Shown in pieces: positions 21,896 through 34,329 of a DNA stretch of 64,000 nt. Source of the stretch: Flaccisagitta enflata (taxonomy: Eukaryota; Chaetognatha; Sagittoidea; Aphragmophora); NCBI GenBank assembly GCA_965153355.1, contig OZ231126.1, positions 60,264,001 through 60,328,000 on the forward strand. The letters run 5' to 3'. The translations under genes were made by a program, and so were the position numbers. Within the stretch, counting starts at the first letter, position 1; each line of letters begins with the position of its first letter. Under the pieces are notes generated by a model, which saw only the letters and a list, made by a program, of their open reading frames with translations, did not search any database and was not told where the DNA came from.

Positions 21896-22480
21896 ACGGG
21901 TGTTCGAATAAAATTTGAAATCTGAACCAGAGCAGCTAGAGAAGTGCGATTTTTTTCTGGACGTAGATCATGCTTCATAGAGCTTAAGTCAAACAAGTCA
22001 TGGTTCATGGTCTCTGTTTACTAGTGTAAACAAACAGATAAACGGTTGAAAATGAAAGATTAAAAAAATCATGAATAAAACACATTTAGGGAAGCACAAC
22101 ATGCATGTTTTGTAGACCAAAAGGAAGGTCTTGGTCTCCTCTTTAATCTAAGACAAAAAACGAGTTGTTTTATGTCTTAGCTTGTTTCAAAACAACCAAA
22201 ATAAACACTGGCGTTGTTCCCTTTTTTCATGTCTAAATCAGACTAAAGAGGGCCTCCACTTGTCTTTTTTCTCAGTCTCTTCTCATCTTTCCTGAAAAAA
22301 GAACAAAAGGCACTTGAAACCTCTGATCTGCACTTGAAAGGTCTTGTGAGAGGTCAAAAACTGCAGGGACAGCAGCAGTAGAACGGCAAAGAAAAATTTG
22401 CTGAAGTTTGATGCCATCTTGAGTTTGCCCGCTAAACTAGGCAATAAAAACAAAAGAACAAAAGACTTTAAAGTTTGAGT
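21896..22480 (+). repeat. Giant-element left-end domain (outer copy)
   Basis: Collinear with 24,649-25,200. Shared words include CCAAAATAAACA, ACTAAAGAGGGC, CTGCAGGGACAGCAGCAG, TTGATGCCATCTT and CAAAAGAAC. Small ORFs are not conserved between the copies. Confidence 0.85.
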
Positions 22481-23757
22481 GAAGCCTTTTTTCAACTTGC
22501 ATGTGATTTGCTTGGATTGAGTGACATAATTATTTTTCAATATTTCATCAATGAATCTGACACATGAGCTGCAAAAACATTCTCATCGCCCAGAAATTGA
22601 CTAGTTCTCTGAAATTGATTTCATTTGTGTCTTGTAGGACAAAGGTTATATTGAAGGTAATAAAGAAGTAGCACAAGATCAAATATCTCAATTATCAAAC
22701 TACTGAAAGTTTGTGTTGCAAAAATTGTTTAAGCATATAAAAATATCTCTCATTTATGATGCTAGATGCCAAGCCATTAAGAATTGACATGACTGCAGTA
22801 TGCAAACGATTTCTTTTTGCTTACTTTCAAAGTTTGAATCAGACATTTACGGCAGCTTGTATCAATCCTTATTTACATATTGCTGAAAGTTTCTTTTTGA
22901 ATCTTCAGTGATGTAAAACAAAAACAAGGTATTCAAAATGTGATGTTGGGCTCTGTGCTGTGTGGAAAGAACACTTAACCCAAACTGCATCTATTTATTT
23001 TTTGGTTAAAGAGTTCAATTTCAATTTCATGATTTTCAACAGCTTGATCTACGCTTGTTTCAACCTGCTAGTTAACTATATTGTAAAAGGATAAAAGCCC
23101 CATCAAAAACTAGGCTTCTAAAGTATGAGTAATCAAGGCCTACAATTCAAATGTGATGATTATTATACCATGGAAAAAAAAAAGTGAACGCTCCTGTTAA
23201 AATGATCCAGCCCAAATCAGTAAGACAGGGGCAGTACTATAAAACTATAGTACAACAGTATTTGACACTTGCGCACCTTACAGTGACCTATAGCACTAAG
23301 ATGAAAAAAAAAATAGAAAATCTCAGAAATAATTAAGAGGGACTGATCAATGACTGGTTAGATAGATAGATAATTAGAGTGAGACAGACTGTAACAGCAA
23401 GGTGTTGGGTTCTGCCGAAATTGCGTTTCCTTGATTAAATATGATTTGACCTATTAAACAAGCTTCATGTTTAATGAATAAGGATTTTGCCTGAGGTCAC
23501 AGATGAAAATGAGAATTACTGCAGTGAGGAAAAATTTTTTCCTGCTTACTTTCAATGACCATATGACATGACCAAATAACCCGTGCTAAGTAAAAAAGAC
23601 AACCATAGCAGGTTAAAACGCATGCAGCAATATGCAAACTAGATTTAGTTCCATTTCTCCAACAAAAAAAATCAAAATGATATGAGAATCTCATTAGCAT
23701 AATGACGTTGCTGTGTATTTCTGTCACTCTACTTGTTGATGATTTAAAAGAACATAC

Positions 23758-23873
23758 ACAAGGCCAAGTAGGGTGCGACATGTGGATCATCAAATGAATG
23801 CGCTGCCAATCAACCAACCAAACGACTGACCAACCGTAGGACACAGCCAGTTTTAGAGGTGCTTTGTCTCACC
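23758..23873 (+). repeat. Family B-prime copy
   Basis: It contains AAGGCCAAGTAGGGTGCG, CCAACCAAACGACTGACC and ACAGCCAGTTTTAGAGGTGC. It is the reverse-orientation relative of 32,757-32,885 and is a distinct subfamily without the GTCGCG hairpin. Confidence 0.75.
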
Positions 23874-23933
23874 TGATAATGCAGCTGTGGTCATAGGTGA
23901 CTCTATCTCATATTGCATAGAATGGCTAATATA

Positions 23934-24085
23934 AACAAGGCTGGATATATGGCAAGACCGTTGCAGATGGTTGGGCAGAAGCCATAATGCCGAAATTGCT
24001 TGCAGTTCAAAAAAGTTTGTAGCTTACCTACCTACCAACCTACCAACATGGCGAGGTGTAGAGTCGCGTGTCGGCAACTAAGAAC
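23934..24085 (+). repeat. Family B copy with terminal hairpin
   Basis: It begins AACAAGGCTGGATATATGGC. The tandem is CTACCTACCAACCTACC instead of the usual GGAC units. It ends GAGTCGCGTGTCGGCAACTAAGAA. Confidence 0.8.
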
Positions 24086-24169
24086 TTGATACATGGTCAA
24101 CAGGGCAGTCTTTCCTCTATGAATTCTCATTTGAAATAAGCAAAATGCTTTATGTACCAGTCACCTTCA

Positions 24170-24648
24170 TTTGTTAGACTGCGAGGAGCAAAATGAAATC
24201 AAATATGATAGTGGTCAAATTATGGAATAGCTCTGAGGCATTGGAGATTTCAAGATATGGACCTGACTGTTAGCCTGATGGACTAATGATCTACAAAATA
24301 TCGATTCATGCATCTAAAAAAAAATGTTTAGGAAGTTTTTTCTGGGTCACTATAGAGCTGCAATATGCAAATAAGATTGACAGTGTGCTTTCTCAAGATT
24401 TCATTTTGTTTTAGCTGCCAAGTTAGTTGAAAAAGCGGGTGGAAAACAAGTGGACATTTCTCTATCTCTTAATTTTCAATAATAAATAATCAGACGGCCC
24501 ATGAGCTACTGAGTGTTTAAAGCATAGACGTTAGGACCTCTTAGAGAAGTACTAAGTTAAACAAACAGAAATGCCTTGACCTTTTGTAATTTGAGATGAT
24601 TTTTTAGGTACTATTAAGACTGCAAGGAGCAGAATAAGTTCCAATATA
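24170..24648 (+). repeat. Unit A repeats left of the inner giant element
   Basis: One full unit starts near 24,176 (AGACTGCGAGGAGCAAAATG) and contains an exact ATGCAAAT at 24,365. A second unit starts at 24,605 and stops at CCAATA plus TA (24,641-24,648), where the inner giant element is inserted. That unit resumes at 37,434 with TA plus ATAGTGGTC. Confidence 0.9.
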
Positions 24649-25210
24649 ACGGGTCTTACATAAAAAAGGGCAAATGCAATGGATGAAGCTAGAAACCTGC
24701 GGTTTTTTCCTGTGCTTAGATCCTGTTTCATAGAGTCTTAATTAAATGAACCAAGGTCTGGGGTCAATGTTTACTACTGAAAACAAACAAACAAACATTT
24801 GCAAACGGGAATCCAGAAAACCATTAATAAAACATGTAAAGAGGTTAAGAAAGTGCATGTTCTATAGATCAGAGGAAAGCTCTCGCACTCCTCTTCAATC
24901 TGGGCTGATAAACTTGTATGTTTTCACTCTAACATGTCTATAAACAACCAAAATAAACATTGCTCTTTTATTACTAAATCCCACTAAAGAGGGCTAATAC
25001 TTGTCTCTCTTTATCTCTATCTCTTCTCTTTCCAAGAAAAAAAACAAAGGACACTGAAATCATCTGATCAGCATCAGGAATTTTCCTTTTTTGGTCAAAA
25101 GCTGCAGGGACAGCAGCAGGGCAACTTCATCCCAAATTTCTTTGTTGCTTGATGCCATCTTCTGTTTGGCATCTGAACTAGGAGTGAAAAACAAAAGAAC
25201 CAAGTAGAGG
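24649..25210 (+). repeat. Giant-element left-end domain (inner copy)
   Basis: Collinear with 21,896-22,480, with similar order and spacing of TTTCATAGAG, AAACAAACA, GACCAAAAGG/GATCAGAGGA, CCAAAATAAACA, ACTAAAGAGGGC and CTGCAGGGACAGCAGCAG. Frameshifting indels separate the copies, arguing against a shared protein. Confidence 0.85.
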
Positions 25211-25259
25211 GATAGTGAAAACTGAAAAAAAATTGCACTTTGCCTGAATGAGGGAGATA

Positions 25260-27640
25260 ATGGAGTTTTGTTTTCATGGCAACCTCTTGTCAGTAATTGA
25301 ATACCAAGAAATGTATTTTTATGGGAGCAAACACAATTGCCCTATAGTAGTGTTTTTACTTATATGAGCAATCAAGAATCATGCTGCTCAAGAGAAATTT
25401 ATATCCTTCAAGGAGATTTTTTACACATTTTCATTACAATCACTAAATTATCACTTGCTTGTTTTGTAGCATTAACCCTAATCTCCTGAAAATCAGACCA
25501 TCAAAGGTTTTTGTTGTGAAATCAATTACATGAAAAGACAATGAGATGATAAGATGCATTCATCAAAATTTTGGGTAATTGTCATAACTGCATTATGCTA
25601 ATGATATTGAGACTACTTGCAAACAGAGGAAATAAACTTGGTAGTAGCTCATTCCAAATCTTATTAGCATATTGTTGAAATCTTACTAAACAAACTTAAG
25701 CCAGCCTAAAAGTGGTCATATCCATCCATTGTTCTGTTAGTGCATCCATCCGCCCAATGGTCTTACTTTAGTGCACATTTTGACCTTTTTAGCCTTGCAA
25801 ATCACTGCTTGAAATTAGATGGTTACCTAGTAGATCCGTCGTTACACTGAAAACTTAACAATTTGAACAAAGAAATGGGAAATTTGAAAAAGAAATTCAT
25901 CGTTAGTTATTATTTGCCTACTTTGGGTAATAAGGATCATCATTGAGAATCATTCTTGAAGTTGGGTATTATGTAAGGAGATTCTAATGCCAGCAACTCA
26001 TATCTCGTGATAGATAAACTTTTTTTGACAATGAGAAAAGGTTACTGGGTAATGGCAATGCTTTTTTAGGCCATCTAGCCAAAGAGTAAATGTAGGTATA
26101 TCACTGCTAGCTGTCATACATCTAAAAATTAACTCTAATCTTGTTGATCAGTTTTTCTCATTGAGTTTTCACAATGATCTTGTGGATCAGCAAATGCATA
26201 TTTCCCTCTAGAAGATTTTACATATAATCTTCATGACCATCAGTTAGGTGACCTTGCTTTGAAAAGCAGCAGAATAATCATTCCTTGATATCAATTCATT
26301 GGGAGGTAGTCATTTAAAAATGATGGAAGCTAAAGCATATTATAAAGATGTGACATATTAGATCAAATAGAAAGTAGTCACCGCAACTGCATTATGTAAA
26401 TGATCTTTTGTTAATAACTTTCCAACTTTGGAACCAATTTTGTTTGCTGCTTAAACTGAATCTTATTTGCATATTGTTGTAAGTTAATTTTTTTATCTAT
26501 ACTGACACAAATTGGTAAGGATTTTGGTAAGCTGATCATTACTTTAGCTAATATAATCATTCAAGCCAACCTAGTTATAAGCAAAAGTTTGCACTTACAC
26601 CAAGAGCTTTAACTTCCCATGTGTTCCGTTGAGTGATTGTAATCAAAGGTTTTCAAGAAATTGTACCAGTTTTAACACAATTCTAAAACAAAGTGATTAT
26701 TAACTATCAGCATTAAATATCAACATTAAATATCAGCCTCTCCACAATCTTCCTAAATTTTGATGTTTGTATACAATAATTGTATTGTATTGTGTTGTTT
26801 GTAAGCAGAGCAAACCTAGCCACTTGATTTTTCTATTGCATAGCAAAGCCCTTCCAAGTCACACAAGTCACACAAGTTGTCTTTATTCTCAAATTCTCTA
26901 ATTTTTTATTGGAAAAATCATTCATCAGTTTCTTTTTAGTTTTAGAGTTAATCATTCTCTTCTAACTTTGAATTATCTCTGAATATGACTGTAAATTTTC
27001 ACTCTTTTGATGGAACCAACCAGCAGTAGGGGTGATATTGGAAAAATCATGTTGTTTGAATTTGAAGCCCTGGGCAAGCAACACAAATTTCATCATTTGC
27101 TGAAAATTATCTCAACTCAAAGACAATTATATGCTGTTGTTTCATCTTGCCATGAATAAGTATAAAATGATATTTTTTTAAAGATTTTCCTTTTAAAAAA
27201 GGTATATATTTCAAGGGCTTCAATTACAGTGAGCTAATTACCTGACAACAATATGCAAATTAGATGTGGAAGTGATATAAAGACAGCTAAAAAACTTACA
27301 ACTTAAAGGTCTGGGATGTGAATTATTCAAGGCCGGATACACTGGTTTCAAATTTGAGTTTTTTTCTGCCTTCCTGTCCATCATTTACTGAAGGAGAAGG
27401 AGAAGGAGAATCCAATTATTGTTGCTTTATCAAAAGTAGAATTGGAACCTGAGTAGATTAGTAACTGAGCTGAGATCGGATTGTTTGTTCTGTTGCAATA
27501 TTGATGACGAAATAAAGAAACGTATATGGAATGATTGAATGTTCACTCTGAGTAATGCTGCCTTTTAATTATGCGACTGAGTCATTTTGTAAGAGTAAAC
27601 ATACATTTGTTTATATTTGAAAAAAATAATCATTTTTATA
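25260..27640 (+). repeat. Octamer-bearing left arm of the inner giant element
   Basis: Octamer-like words in both orientations lie near 25,594, 25,662 (reverse), 26,392, 26,465 (reverse, exact ATTTGCAT) and 27,253 (exact ATGCAAAT). A family B 5' fragment (CAAGGCCGGATACACTGG) lies at 27,328-27,345 and a (GGAGAA) patch near 27,392. Otherwise it is AT-rich and featureless. Confidence 0.6.
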
Positions 27641-28079
27641 CAAATCAGGAAGCCAAATCAATTCCCACAAAATAGTGGTCAAAATATAGAATGGTTCTAA
27701 GGCAACGCTGTTATCAAAAGATGGACTTCACTGTTAGACTTATGGACCAAAGATCTACTAGAGACCCATGCAACCAGAGAAAAAAAATTCAGGATATTTT
27801 CTTAGGTCACTGTAAAGCTGCAATATGCAAATGAGATTGACAGTGACTGTTCTTAGTCTTTGATACTGTTTAAGCTGTGTAAAACATTGAAAAACGGAGT
27901 GGAAGCCAAATGGAAGGCTTTCTCTCATGTATTATTCAAAGCCATTCAAATTTTTGGTGAATCAATAGGAGTCAAGGGCATCAACGGGTTAATAAAGATT
28001 TCTGATTGGATGAACATCATTAACATGACATATTCTTCTAAAAACCATAATTATTGAAGTCTAGCAGAATCATGAGATA

Positions 28080-28412
28080 CCGTATTTGCTCCAATTAGCG
28101 CCCCGGGCGCTTTTGAAATTGAAATTCAACATAGTCAGTTTGTGCTCCAATTAGCGCCCCTTTTTACAATCTTAAGTATTTGGTTGCTTAACAAATTCTT
28201 GTATTTTTTATTAATTCTTGGTAAAAATATATTTCAGCGCATGTACTCTATCCAAAATTTTGTTCCTACCCCTTGAATGTTTAATGACAAAGATTTTCAT
28301 CTGCTTTTGTTCATTGATCTTTGATAAAATTCTTTATAAAATTTAAACAACTCATTAGCAAAATGGGGGGGGGCGTTAAATGGAGGGTGGGCGTTAAACG
28401 GAGCAAATACGG
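28080..28412. mobile_element. TA-flanked MITE, copy 2
   Basis: Element of 333 bp with ends CCGTATTTGCTCC and GGAGCAAATACGG, perfectly inverted, and TA on each side. It interrupts a unit A copy and is clearly homologous to 8,692-9,023 through its full length. Confidence 0.95.
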
Positions 28413-29084
28413 TAACAGTAAATGAACTTGACTGTTAGACTCATGGACTAATGATCTACAAAAGACCAATTCACTGCACCCAAAAAAAAGATATTCAGGA
28501 ACTTTCTTTTGGACACTATAGAGCGGCAATATGCAAATGAGATTGACAGTGTCCTTCTCAGTCTTTCATACTGTTTAAGCTGCAAGATAGGTTGAAAAAA
28601 GGGTGGAAAACAAAAGCATGGTCCTCCATCTCTTTTTGCGCATTAATAACTGGCAGTTATTGGCAAGATTGCTAGTGAGTCAAAACATGTGAAAGGCACA
28701 GAATGAATTCTAATGTTGTCTGATAGGAGAAAGTTCCTCCTAGGAACTAAGTTTACCCAACACCTTCGCGCGAGTGCTGAATTTTTCAACATTTGCAAAG
28801 GCAAAAGTTGTTTTTTTGGTCTCTATAAGACTACTAGTAGCAAAATGAATTCCAATATGACAGTGTTCCAATCATGAAATGACTCTTAGGTCATTGCAGA
28901 TAACTTAACATGGACTTGACTGTTAGACCAATTGACCAATGATCTAATAGAGACCTGAAAACCTGATCCTGAAAAAAAGACATTCGGGAAGTTTTTCTAA
29001 GGTCACTGTAAAGCTGCAATATGCAAATGAGATTGACAGTGTCCCTTCTAAGTCACTTGTACTGTTTTAGATCCATAAGAGGTA

Positions 29085-29628
29085 GAAACTAGTCATCCAA
29101 GGATCGCACACGGTCAGCGGTACCCGATGCCCTGCTGAGTGATCCAGTGAAGAAGTGGAGTGAGAGCAGGGCAGCGGCCTCAAAGGGCCGATGTCCTGTT
29201 GAACACAGGGGGGAATTTCGAGACGTCTGTCCGTCCTGAGGGGGCTCTAGATGGCTAATTTATGTCACTGAAGGCATATCTGAGGGTTGGAGGGCATAAT
29301 TAAGGCTTGGAGAGCAGATTTGAGGTTTGGCGGGCTGGTTTTAAGCTTGGAGGGCTGATTGAAGGTCTGGAGGGCAGATTTGAGGTCTGGGAGACAGAAT
29401 TAGGGCATGGAAGGGGGGCTGATTTGAAGCCAGAGGGCTGATTTTAGGCCTGGAGGGCTAAATTTAGTCCTGGGAGGGCTAATTTGAGGCCTTGGTCAAG
29501 GGACTAAGGACGGAAGGACGGAAGGACGGAAGGACGGAAGGACGGACGGACGGACGCCTGTAAATGCACCCCAGTGACTTGACAGGACATCGGCCCTTTG
29601 GGGCCGCTGCCCAAAAAGGGTAGAAGAC
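29085..29628. mobile_element. Family C element with GGCTG minisatellite core
   Basis: The left side is CGGTCAGCGGTACCCGATGC, then GGGCAGCGGCCTCAAAGGGC and GATGTCCTGTTGAACACAGG. The right side is ACAGGACATCGGCCCTTTGG, then GGCCGCTGCCCAAAAAGG. The core (29,260-29,500) is about ten 22-bp units of GGCTGATTTGAGGCCTGGAG, followed by six GGACGGAA units at 29,508-29,555. It is inserted in a unit A copy. Confidence 0.8.
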
Positions 29629-30027
29629 ATGTGGATGGTTTTCTGTCCATTGGTACTCCTTTGAAACCAGCCAAGTTGATCAAGAGTCAATGGGTCTAAA
29701 GGGCATTTACTACAGTTTGTAAGGGTGTCAAAACGGCAATTTAATGAAAACAGAACATCTGAATGTGATGTCAAAGTTTTGTCGAGGAGAGCAATGAAAT
29801 GATTTTCTTAGATGGTAAGGAGCAAAATGAATTCCAATTTGATAGTGGTCTAAGGCTCTAAGGCATTGCAGTTGTAAACAGATGGACAAGACTCAAGGGC
29901 AATGATCTACAAAAGACCAATCAATGCATTTGAAAAAATCTCATTCAGGAAGTCTTCTAAGGTCACAATAGAGCTGCAATATGCAAATTAGATTGAGTGT
30001 CTGTTTTTAGCTGCATTAAAGGTTTGA

Positions 30028-30350
30028 ATAGTTGCAAAAGCGTTTGATGGTCAGCGGTATTCGTGCCCTGCCCAAGTAGGTTGTGATTGAAGTTGAGGGT
30101 GGCAGCAGGGCAGCGGCCCCATAGGGCTTGATGACCTGTAGTTTCTCTCATGAGGGGAATTTTCTCCTTCTCCCTTAGGGAATTGGGCCTTTAGGCTGAA
30201 ATTTGGGCGGCAAGGTTCGATTTAGGCCTTCACGGCTGAATTTGGGCCTTTAAGGCTGGAATTTGGTCCTCAAGGCTGGGATCTGGGCCCTGAGGATGGG
30301 ATTTGGGCCTTGAGGCTGAGATCCGGGCCTTGAGACTAGAATCAAGTCGG
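30028..30350 (+). mobile_element. Family D element
   Basis: It begins ATAGTTGCAAAAGCGTTTGA, then TGGTCAGCGGTATTCGTGCC and GGGCAGCGGCCCCATAGGGC plus TTGATGACCTGTAG. A degenerate GGCTGGGATTTGGGCCTTGA tandem runs from 30,175 to 30,345, then poly-G. Family D shares its GGGCAGCGGCCCC core with family C. Confidence 0.75.
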
Positions 30351-31494
30351 GGGGGGGGGGAGAGAGACAGAGAAAGAGGAGTCAAAAAATCCTGCTTCTG
30401 TGTAAAGGCATAGGGAATTGTGAACCGACCATTGACAGGGGGGCCAACAGAAAAATCGAATCATTTGAATGTAACGCAATGAGCAAGCAACATAAGTTTT
30501 ATCATTCCCTGAAAATTGACCAGCTTAAAGACAATCCTATAATGTTGTTTGATCTTGCCATAAAAATATAAATTATATTTTTTTTTTATATTTTTCCCTT
30601 TAAATAATAAGGAGTACAATTTTAGGGCTTTATTTACCGCGAGCTAACAAACTGAAAACAATATGCAAATCAAATGGGGAAGTGGAGTAGGAACACAACT
30701 AAAAGAATTACACCTCAAAGGTCCAGGATGTGAATTATACAAGGCTTGAAACATGGCAATCCAGTCACTATAGAGCTGCAATATGCAAATAGGATTGATT
30801 GTCCCTTATCATTTTTTTATACTGTAAGGAGCAAAATGAATTCAAAAACAATAGTCATCAAATTATATGGAATTGCTCTGAGGAATTGCAGATACCGTAA
30901 AACAGACTTGACTCTTAGACTGATGGACTAATGATCTACAAAATACCAATTCATGCACCTTGAAAAAAATGAAATTAAGGTTTTTCTAAGTTTCGATAAT
31001 GCTGCAATATGCAAATAAGATTGTTTCATACTATTTAAGCAGCTATATAAGTTGACAAAAAAGGGTGGAAAACAAGTGGATGATTCTATACCCCTTGATT
31101 CTCACTAACAACTGGCCCATTGGCTTGTGACTCAATGAATGTAAAGTGCATAGATTGGCCTATTAGGGTATCAGGAAAGAAGAACTAAGCTGATCTAACT
31201 CTTTCAAAAATGCCGAAATTTTTATATTTTCCAAAGGTGAATAAGTTTTTTAGGCGTTTGTTAGATTGTAAGGAGCAAAATGAATTCCAATATGGTAGTG
31301 GTCAAGGCTTTAAGGCTTTGCAGATATCAAGAAATAGACTTTACTGTTAGACCTGTGCATCTGAGAAAAAAAGGACTTTCAGGAAGTTTATTGCAGGTCA
31401 CTATAGAGCTGCAATATGCAAATCCGAATGTCAAAGTCCCTTCTCCGTCTTTCATTCTATTTTGGCTGCACAATAGGTTGAAACAAGTCATCAA

Positions 31495-31680
31495 ATTGCA
31501 CATGGTCAGTGGTACCCGATCAAGTGAAAAGGAAGATTGAAAGCAGGGCAGCAGCCCCAAAGGGCCAATGTCCTATAGGACACAGAGGGGAATTTCCAGA
31601 CATCCTTATGAGGCCTCAGATGGCTGGTTTAGGTCACAGAAGGAGAATTTGAGGACTAGAGGGCTGACTTGGGGGTGGAA
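31495..31680. repeat. Family C fragment
   Basis: It contains ATGGTCAGTGGTACCCGATC, AGGGCAGCAGCCCCAAAGGG and CCAATGTCCTATAGGACACAG, followed by a short GGCTGGTTTAGG-type tail. The right end is missing. Confidence 0.65.
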
Positions 31681-32306
31681 GACAAATAGACGGTCCTCTA
31701 TCTCTTAATTCTCAATTATAAGTGGCAAAAACACTCCTGCGTCAATGACTGTAAAGGGCACAGACTGATTTTTTAAGGAATCTGTACTTTGAAGTGAAGT
31801 ACTAAGTTAAACTAATGCTTTTTCATAAGCATCCTGAGTTTTCACGGTTTGGAATTCCTAATGTTTTTATTGGTCTCTCTCAGACTATGAGGAGCAGAAT
31901 GAATTCCAATATGATAGTGGTCCTATAATGCATTCACTTGCAGATATCAACAGATGGACATGATTGTTGGACTTATAGAAATACTAGAGACCAATCAGGC
32001 CCCTGAAATTAATGACATTCAGTATGTTTTTATGAGGTCACTGTAGAGCTGCAATATGCAAATGAGATTAAGTGACCCGTCTCAGTCTTTTGCACTGTTT
32101 TACCTGCATAATATGTTTAGTAAAGGGGTGGAAGGCAAATAAACGGTGCTCTATGTCCTTATTCTTTCCCTTTTATTCTACTAACCAGATTGCTTGTGAG
32201 TCATTAGGTGTAAAGGCGTAGACTGTTTTTTTTGGTTGTCTAAAGGGAAGAACTAAGTTAACCCTTCCAAGAATGACAATATCATTTAGGGTTTCCAAAA
32301 GGGGAA

Positions 32307-32507
32307 TTTTTAGTCGTCTGCACGCGACTCAACAACCCACTTTGTCCATTGGTTGGTTGGTTGGTTGGTTGGTTGGTCACACTTTACTTTTTATAATGAT
32401 TTTATTAATTTAACCTCCCTGCTCCTGCCCAAATGGTCTGGTGACCTCAAAAAACGACCCCTGCCCACCCACACGAGACCTCGGTGTCCGTGTATCTGGC
32501 CTTGTTT
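32307..32507 (-). repeat. Family B copy, reverse
   Basis: It begins TTTTTAGTCGTCTGCACGCG, then AACAACCCACTTTGTCC and GTTGGTTGGTTGGTTGG. It ends GTGTCCGTGTATCTGGCCTT then GTTT. It is inserted in a unit A copy. Confidence 0.85.
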
Positions 32508-32756
32508 ACTTTCTTTTTGATGTTTGTTAGACTGTAAGGAGCAAAATAGATTCCAATAAGATAGTGGTCCAATTATGGAATGACTCTTATTCGGTGCAGA
32601 TATCAAGAGATGGACTTGATTGTAAGACTAATGGACCAATGATCTACAAGAGACCCATCCATGCCTTAAAAACAGAACATTCAGGAAGTTTTTTTCTAAG
32701 TCGGTATAGAGCTGCAATATGCAAATGAGATTTACAATGTCTCTTCTAAGTCTTTT

Positions 32757-32885
32757 TTGGTGTGACAAAGCACCTCTATAACTGGCTGTGTCAGTTGGTT
32801 GGTCAGTTGGTCTGTCTGCTGGTTGGTAATGCATTTGCTAGAGGATCCACATGGCGCACCTTATTGCCCTACTTGGCCTTGTTTA
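32757..32885 (-). repeat. Family B-prime copy
   Basis: It contains GCACCTCTATAACTGGCTGT, TTGGTCAGTTGGTCTGTC and GATCCACATGGCGCACC, ending CTACTTGGCCTTGTTT. It matches 23,758-23,873 in the opposite orientation. Confidence 0.75.
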
Positions 32886-33049
32886 CTATTTTTGCTGCAT
32901 CAAAGGTCAGTAAAATGGGTGGAAGACAAATTGATGGTTCTCTATCTGTTAGATCTCATTTGAAACAGGCAAGGTTGCTCATGAATTAACAGGTGGAAAG
33001 TGCATTGACAGGTTAGTAAAGATGTCTAAAAGGAAGGGCTAAGATATTA

Positions 33050-34040
33050 CTGAGGATGTCAAATCAAATTGCAGTGAACCCCAATAATTAGGATAAAGTA
33101 TGATAAATGCAGTCAAGAGGTGACTATGCTTTGGCTGATTTCATTCTAATAGTACTTTTTACATCACAGTGAATGAAACTATCAAACCTACATTATAAAA
33201 GATATCTTCTGACATGAACAAAGCATAGATCAAATAAATAGTTCATGTATTTCAAAAAACATCATTTTTGAAGTAATAAGAGAGGGTTACTTGATTAAAA
33301 GATACAGACCGTGAGGTTTAATTCCACTCTACAATATGCAGATGAGATTGAACCTGACCCTTTGACAGTCAAAGTGTTAACTAGTGGAAAAATCTTGTTC
33401 TCTTTATACAAAAATGGCCTTGATTTGGATTTTGCAAAAATTTCAGTCAATCGATGCAGAACTTGGTAGGCAGCATCTTTTTGATGAAGTGTATCAAACA
33501 ATCAAACATTTTTGGTTTTGGAATGCAAGTTATTGTAAAACTACAGGGTAAGAGGAAGATTGGCTACACCTTTAGAAACCCAAGAAATCATTTGCATATA
33601 GCAGATATAGTCTTCTCCTGATCAAAATCTTCAGCCATGTTTCGTATACTATTTTTTAAAATTTTTTAATCAATCTTGACTCTTGACGATGTCCTGTTCT
33701 CCAGTATCTTTGTTTCATTGCTTGTTCTGGTAGTAAGTCACTGTCTGTTAAAAAATCTCACTCATCCAAAAGGATTGTTTCTGACCTTCCTCTTCAACAA
33801 TCTGTTTCAAAAGAAGGGTTTCTTTGGGGATAGAAAAAAGGGGCTTATTTCTTTTTTAATGTCAAAGGAATAACAATGAACACAAATTCTCAGTTTCAGT
33901 TCAGGCATAAAAGAAGTAATCAAGCTTAGGTTTTGAGTGTTTGAGGTTTGATTTTAGGGGTAAGGTTTAGTCCTAGGGGAAGGGTGAGCTAAAGGGGTAG
34001 GGATGTATTTAGAAATAGGGATGAGTTAGAAAGGAAGGTG
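33050..34040 (+). repeat. Domain X (inner giant element)
   Basis: Collinear with 40,950-41,900 over most of its length. Shared words include GACATGAACAAA, CACTCTACAATATGCA, GGAAAAATCTTGTTCTC, AAACATTTTTGGTTTT, GGAAGATTGGCTACACC, CTTCTCCTGATCAAAATCTT and CTCACTCATCCAAAAGGA. A short frame beginning MTLDDVLFSSIF (33,676) has a counterpart MTLEDVQFSSIF (41,544). The frames diverge because of indels, so I do not call a gene. An inverted relative of part of X is at 49,980-50,470. Confidence 0.85.
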
Positions 34041-34155
34041 TATTTTAGGCAAGAGTTGGTAAGGGGTTGGTTGTCAGAATTAACTAGACAGATCAACCCA
34101 ACAAGTAAGGCACCACCACTGGTCAGGCACCCAGCGTGTCTTAAATTAAGCGATA

Positions 34156-34156
<1 letters not shown>

Positions 34157-34238
<82 letters not shown>
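34157..34238. repeat. (GA)n microsatellite
   Basis: About 80 bp of GA dinucleotides near the orientation switch of the inner giant element. Confidence 0.95.
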
Positions 34239-34242
<4 letters not shown>

Positions 34243-34329
34243 AAAAAGGCATCACCATTTTGTCCACCGGATGGACGAAAAAATAGTTTGTATCGTTCGA
34301 ATTTGACTGCCCCTTCAAAAAGCCTTTTC

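Larger units (their letters stand above)
22540..24100 (+). repeat. Octamer-bearing left arm of the outer giant element
   Basis: Diverged ATATGCAAAT-like words occur near 22,799, 22,872 (reverse), 23,631 and 23,695 (reverse). The corresponding arm of the inner copy is 25,260-27,640. Two family B-type pieces are inserted (23,758-23,873 and 23,934-24,085). No genes were seen. Confidence 0.6.
27640..33045 (+). repeat. Unit A tandem array (inner giant element)
   Basis: About ten diverged units in the same orientation. Unit order is GTAAGGAGCAAAATGAATTC, ATAGTGGTC, GCAGATATCAAGAGATGGAC, ACTGTTAGACT, GATCTAC, CATTCAGGAAGTTTTT, AGGTCACTATAGAGCTGC, AATATGCAAATGAGATTGAC, AGTGTCCCTTCT and GGGTGGAAGACAAATGGA. 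Exact octamers are at 27,825, 28,531, 29,021, 29,981, 30,783, 31,009, 31,416, 32,056 and 32,719 (also 30,663 just outside a unit). Spacing is usually 240-850 bp. Several units are interrupted by MITE, C, D or B insertions. Confidence 0.9.

Noticed and set aside
33676-33873. Conserved small protein MTLDDVLFSSIF... in domain X
   Set aside because: The counterpart at 41,544 matches only for the first dozen residues and then loses frame through indels.
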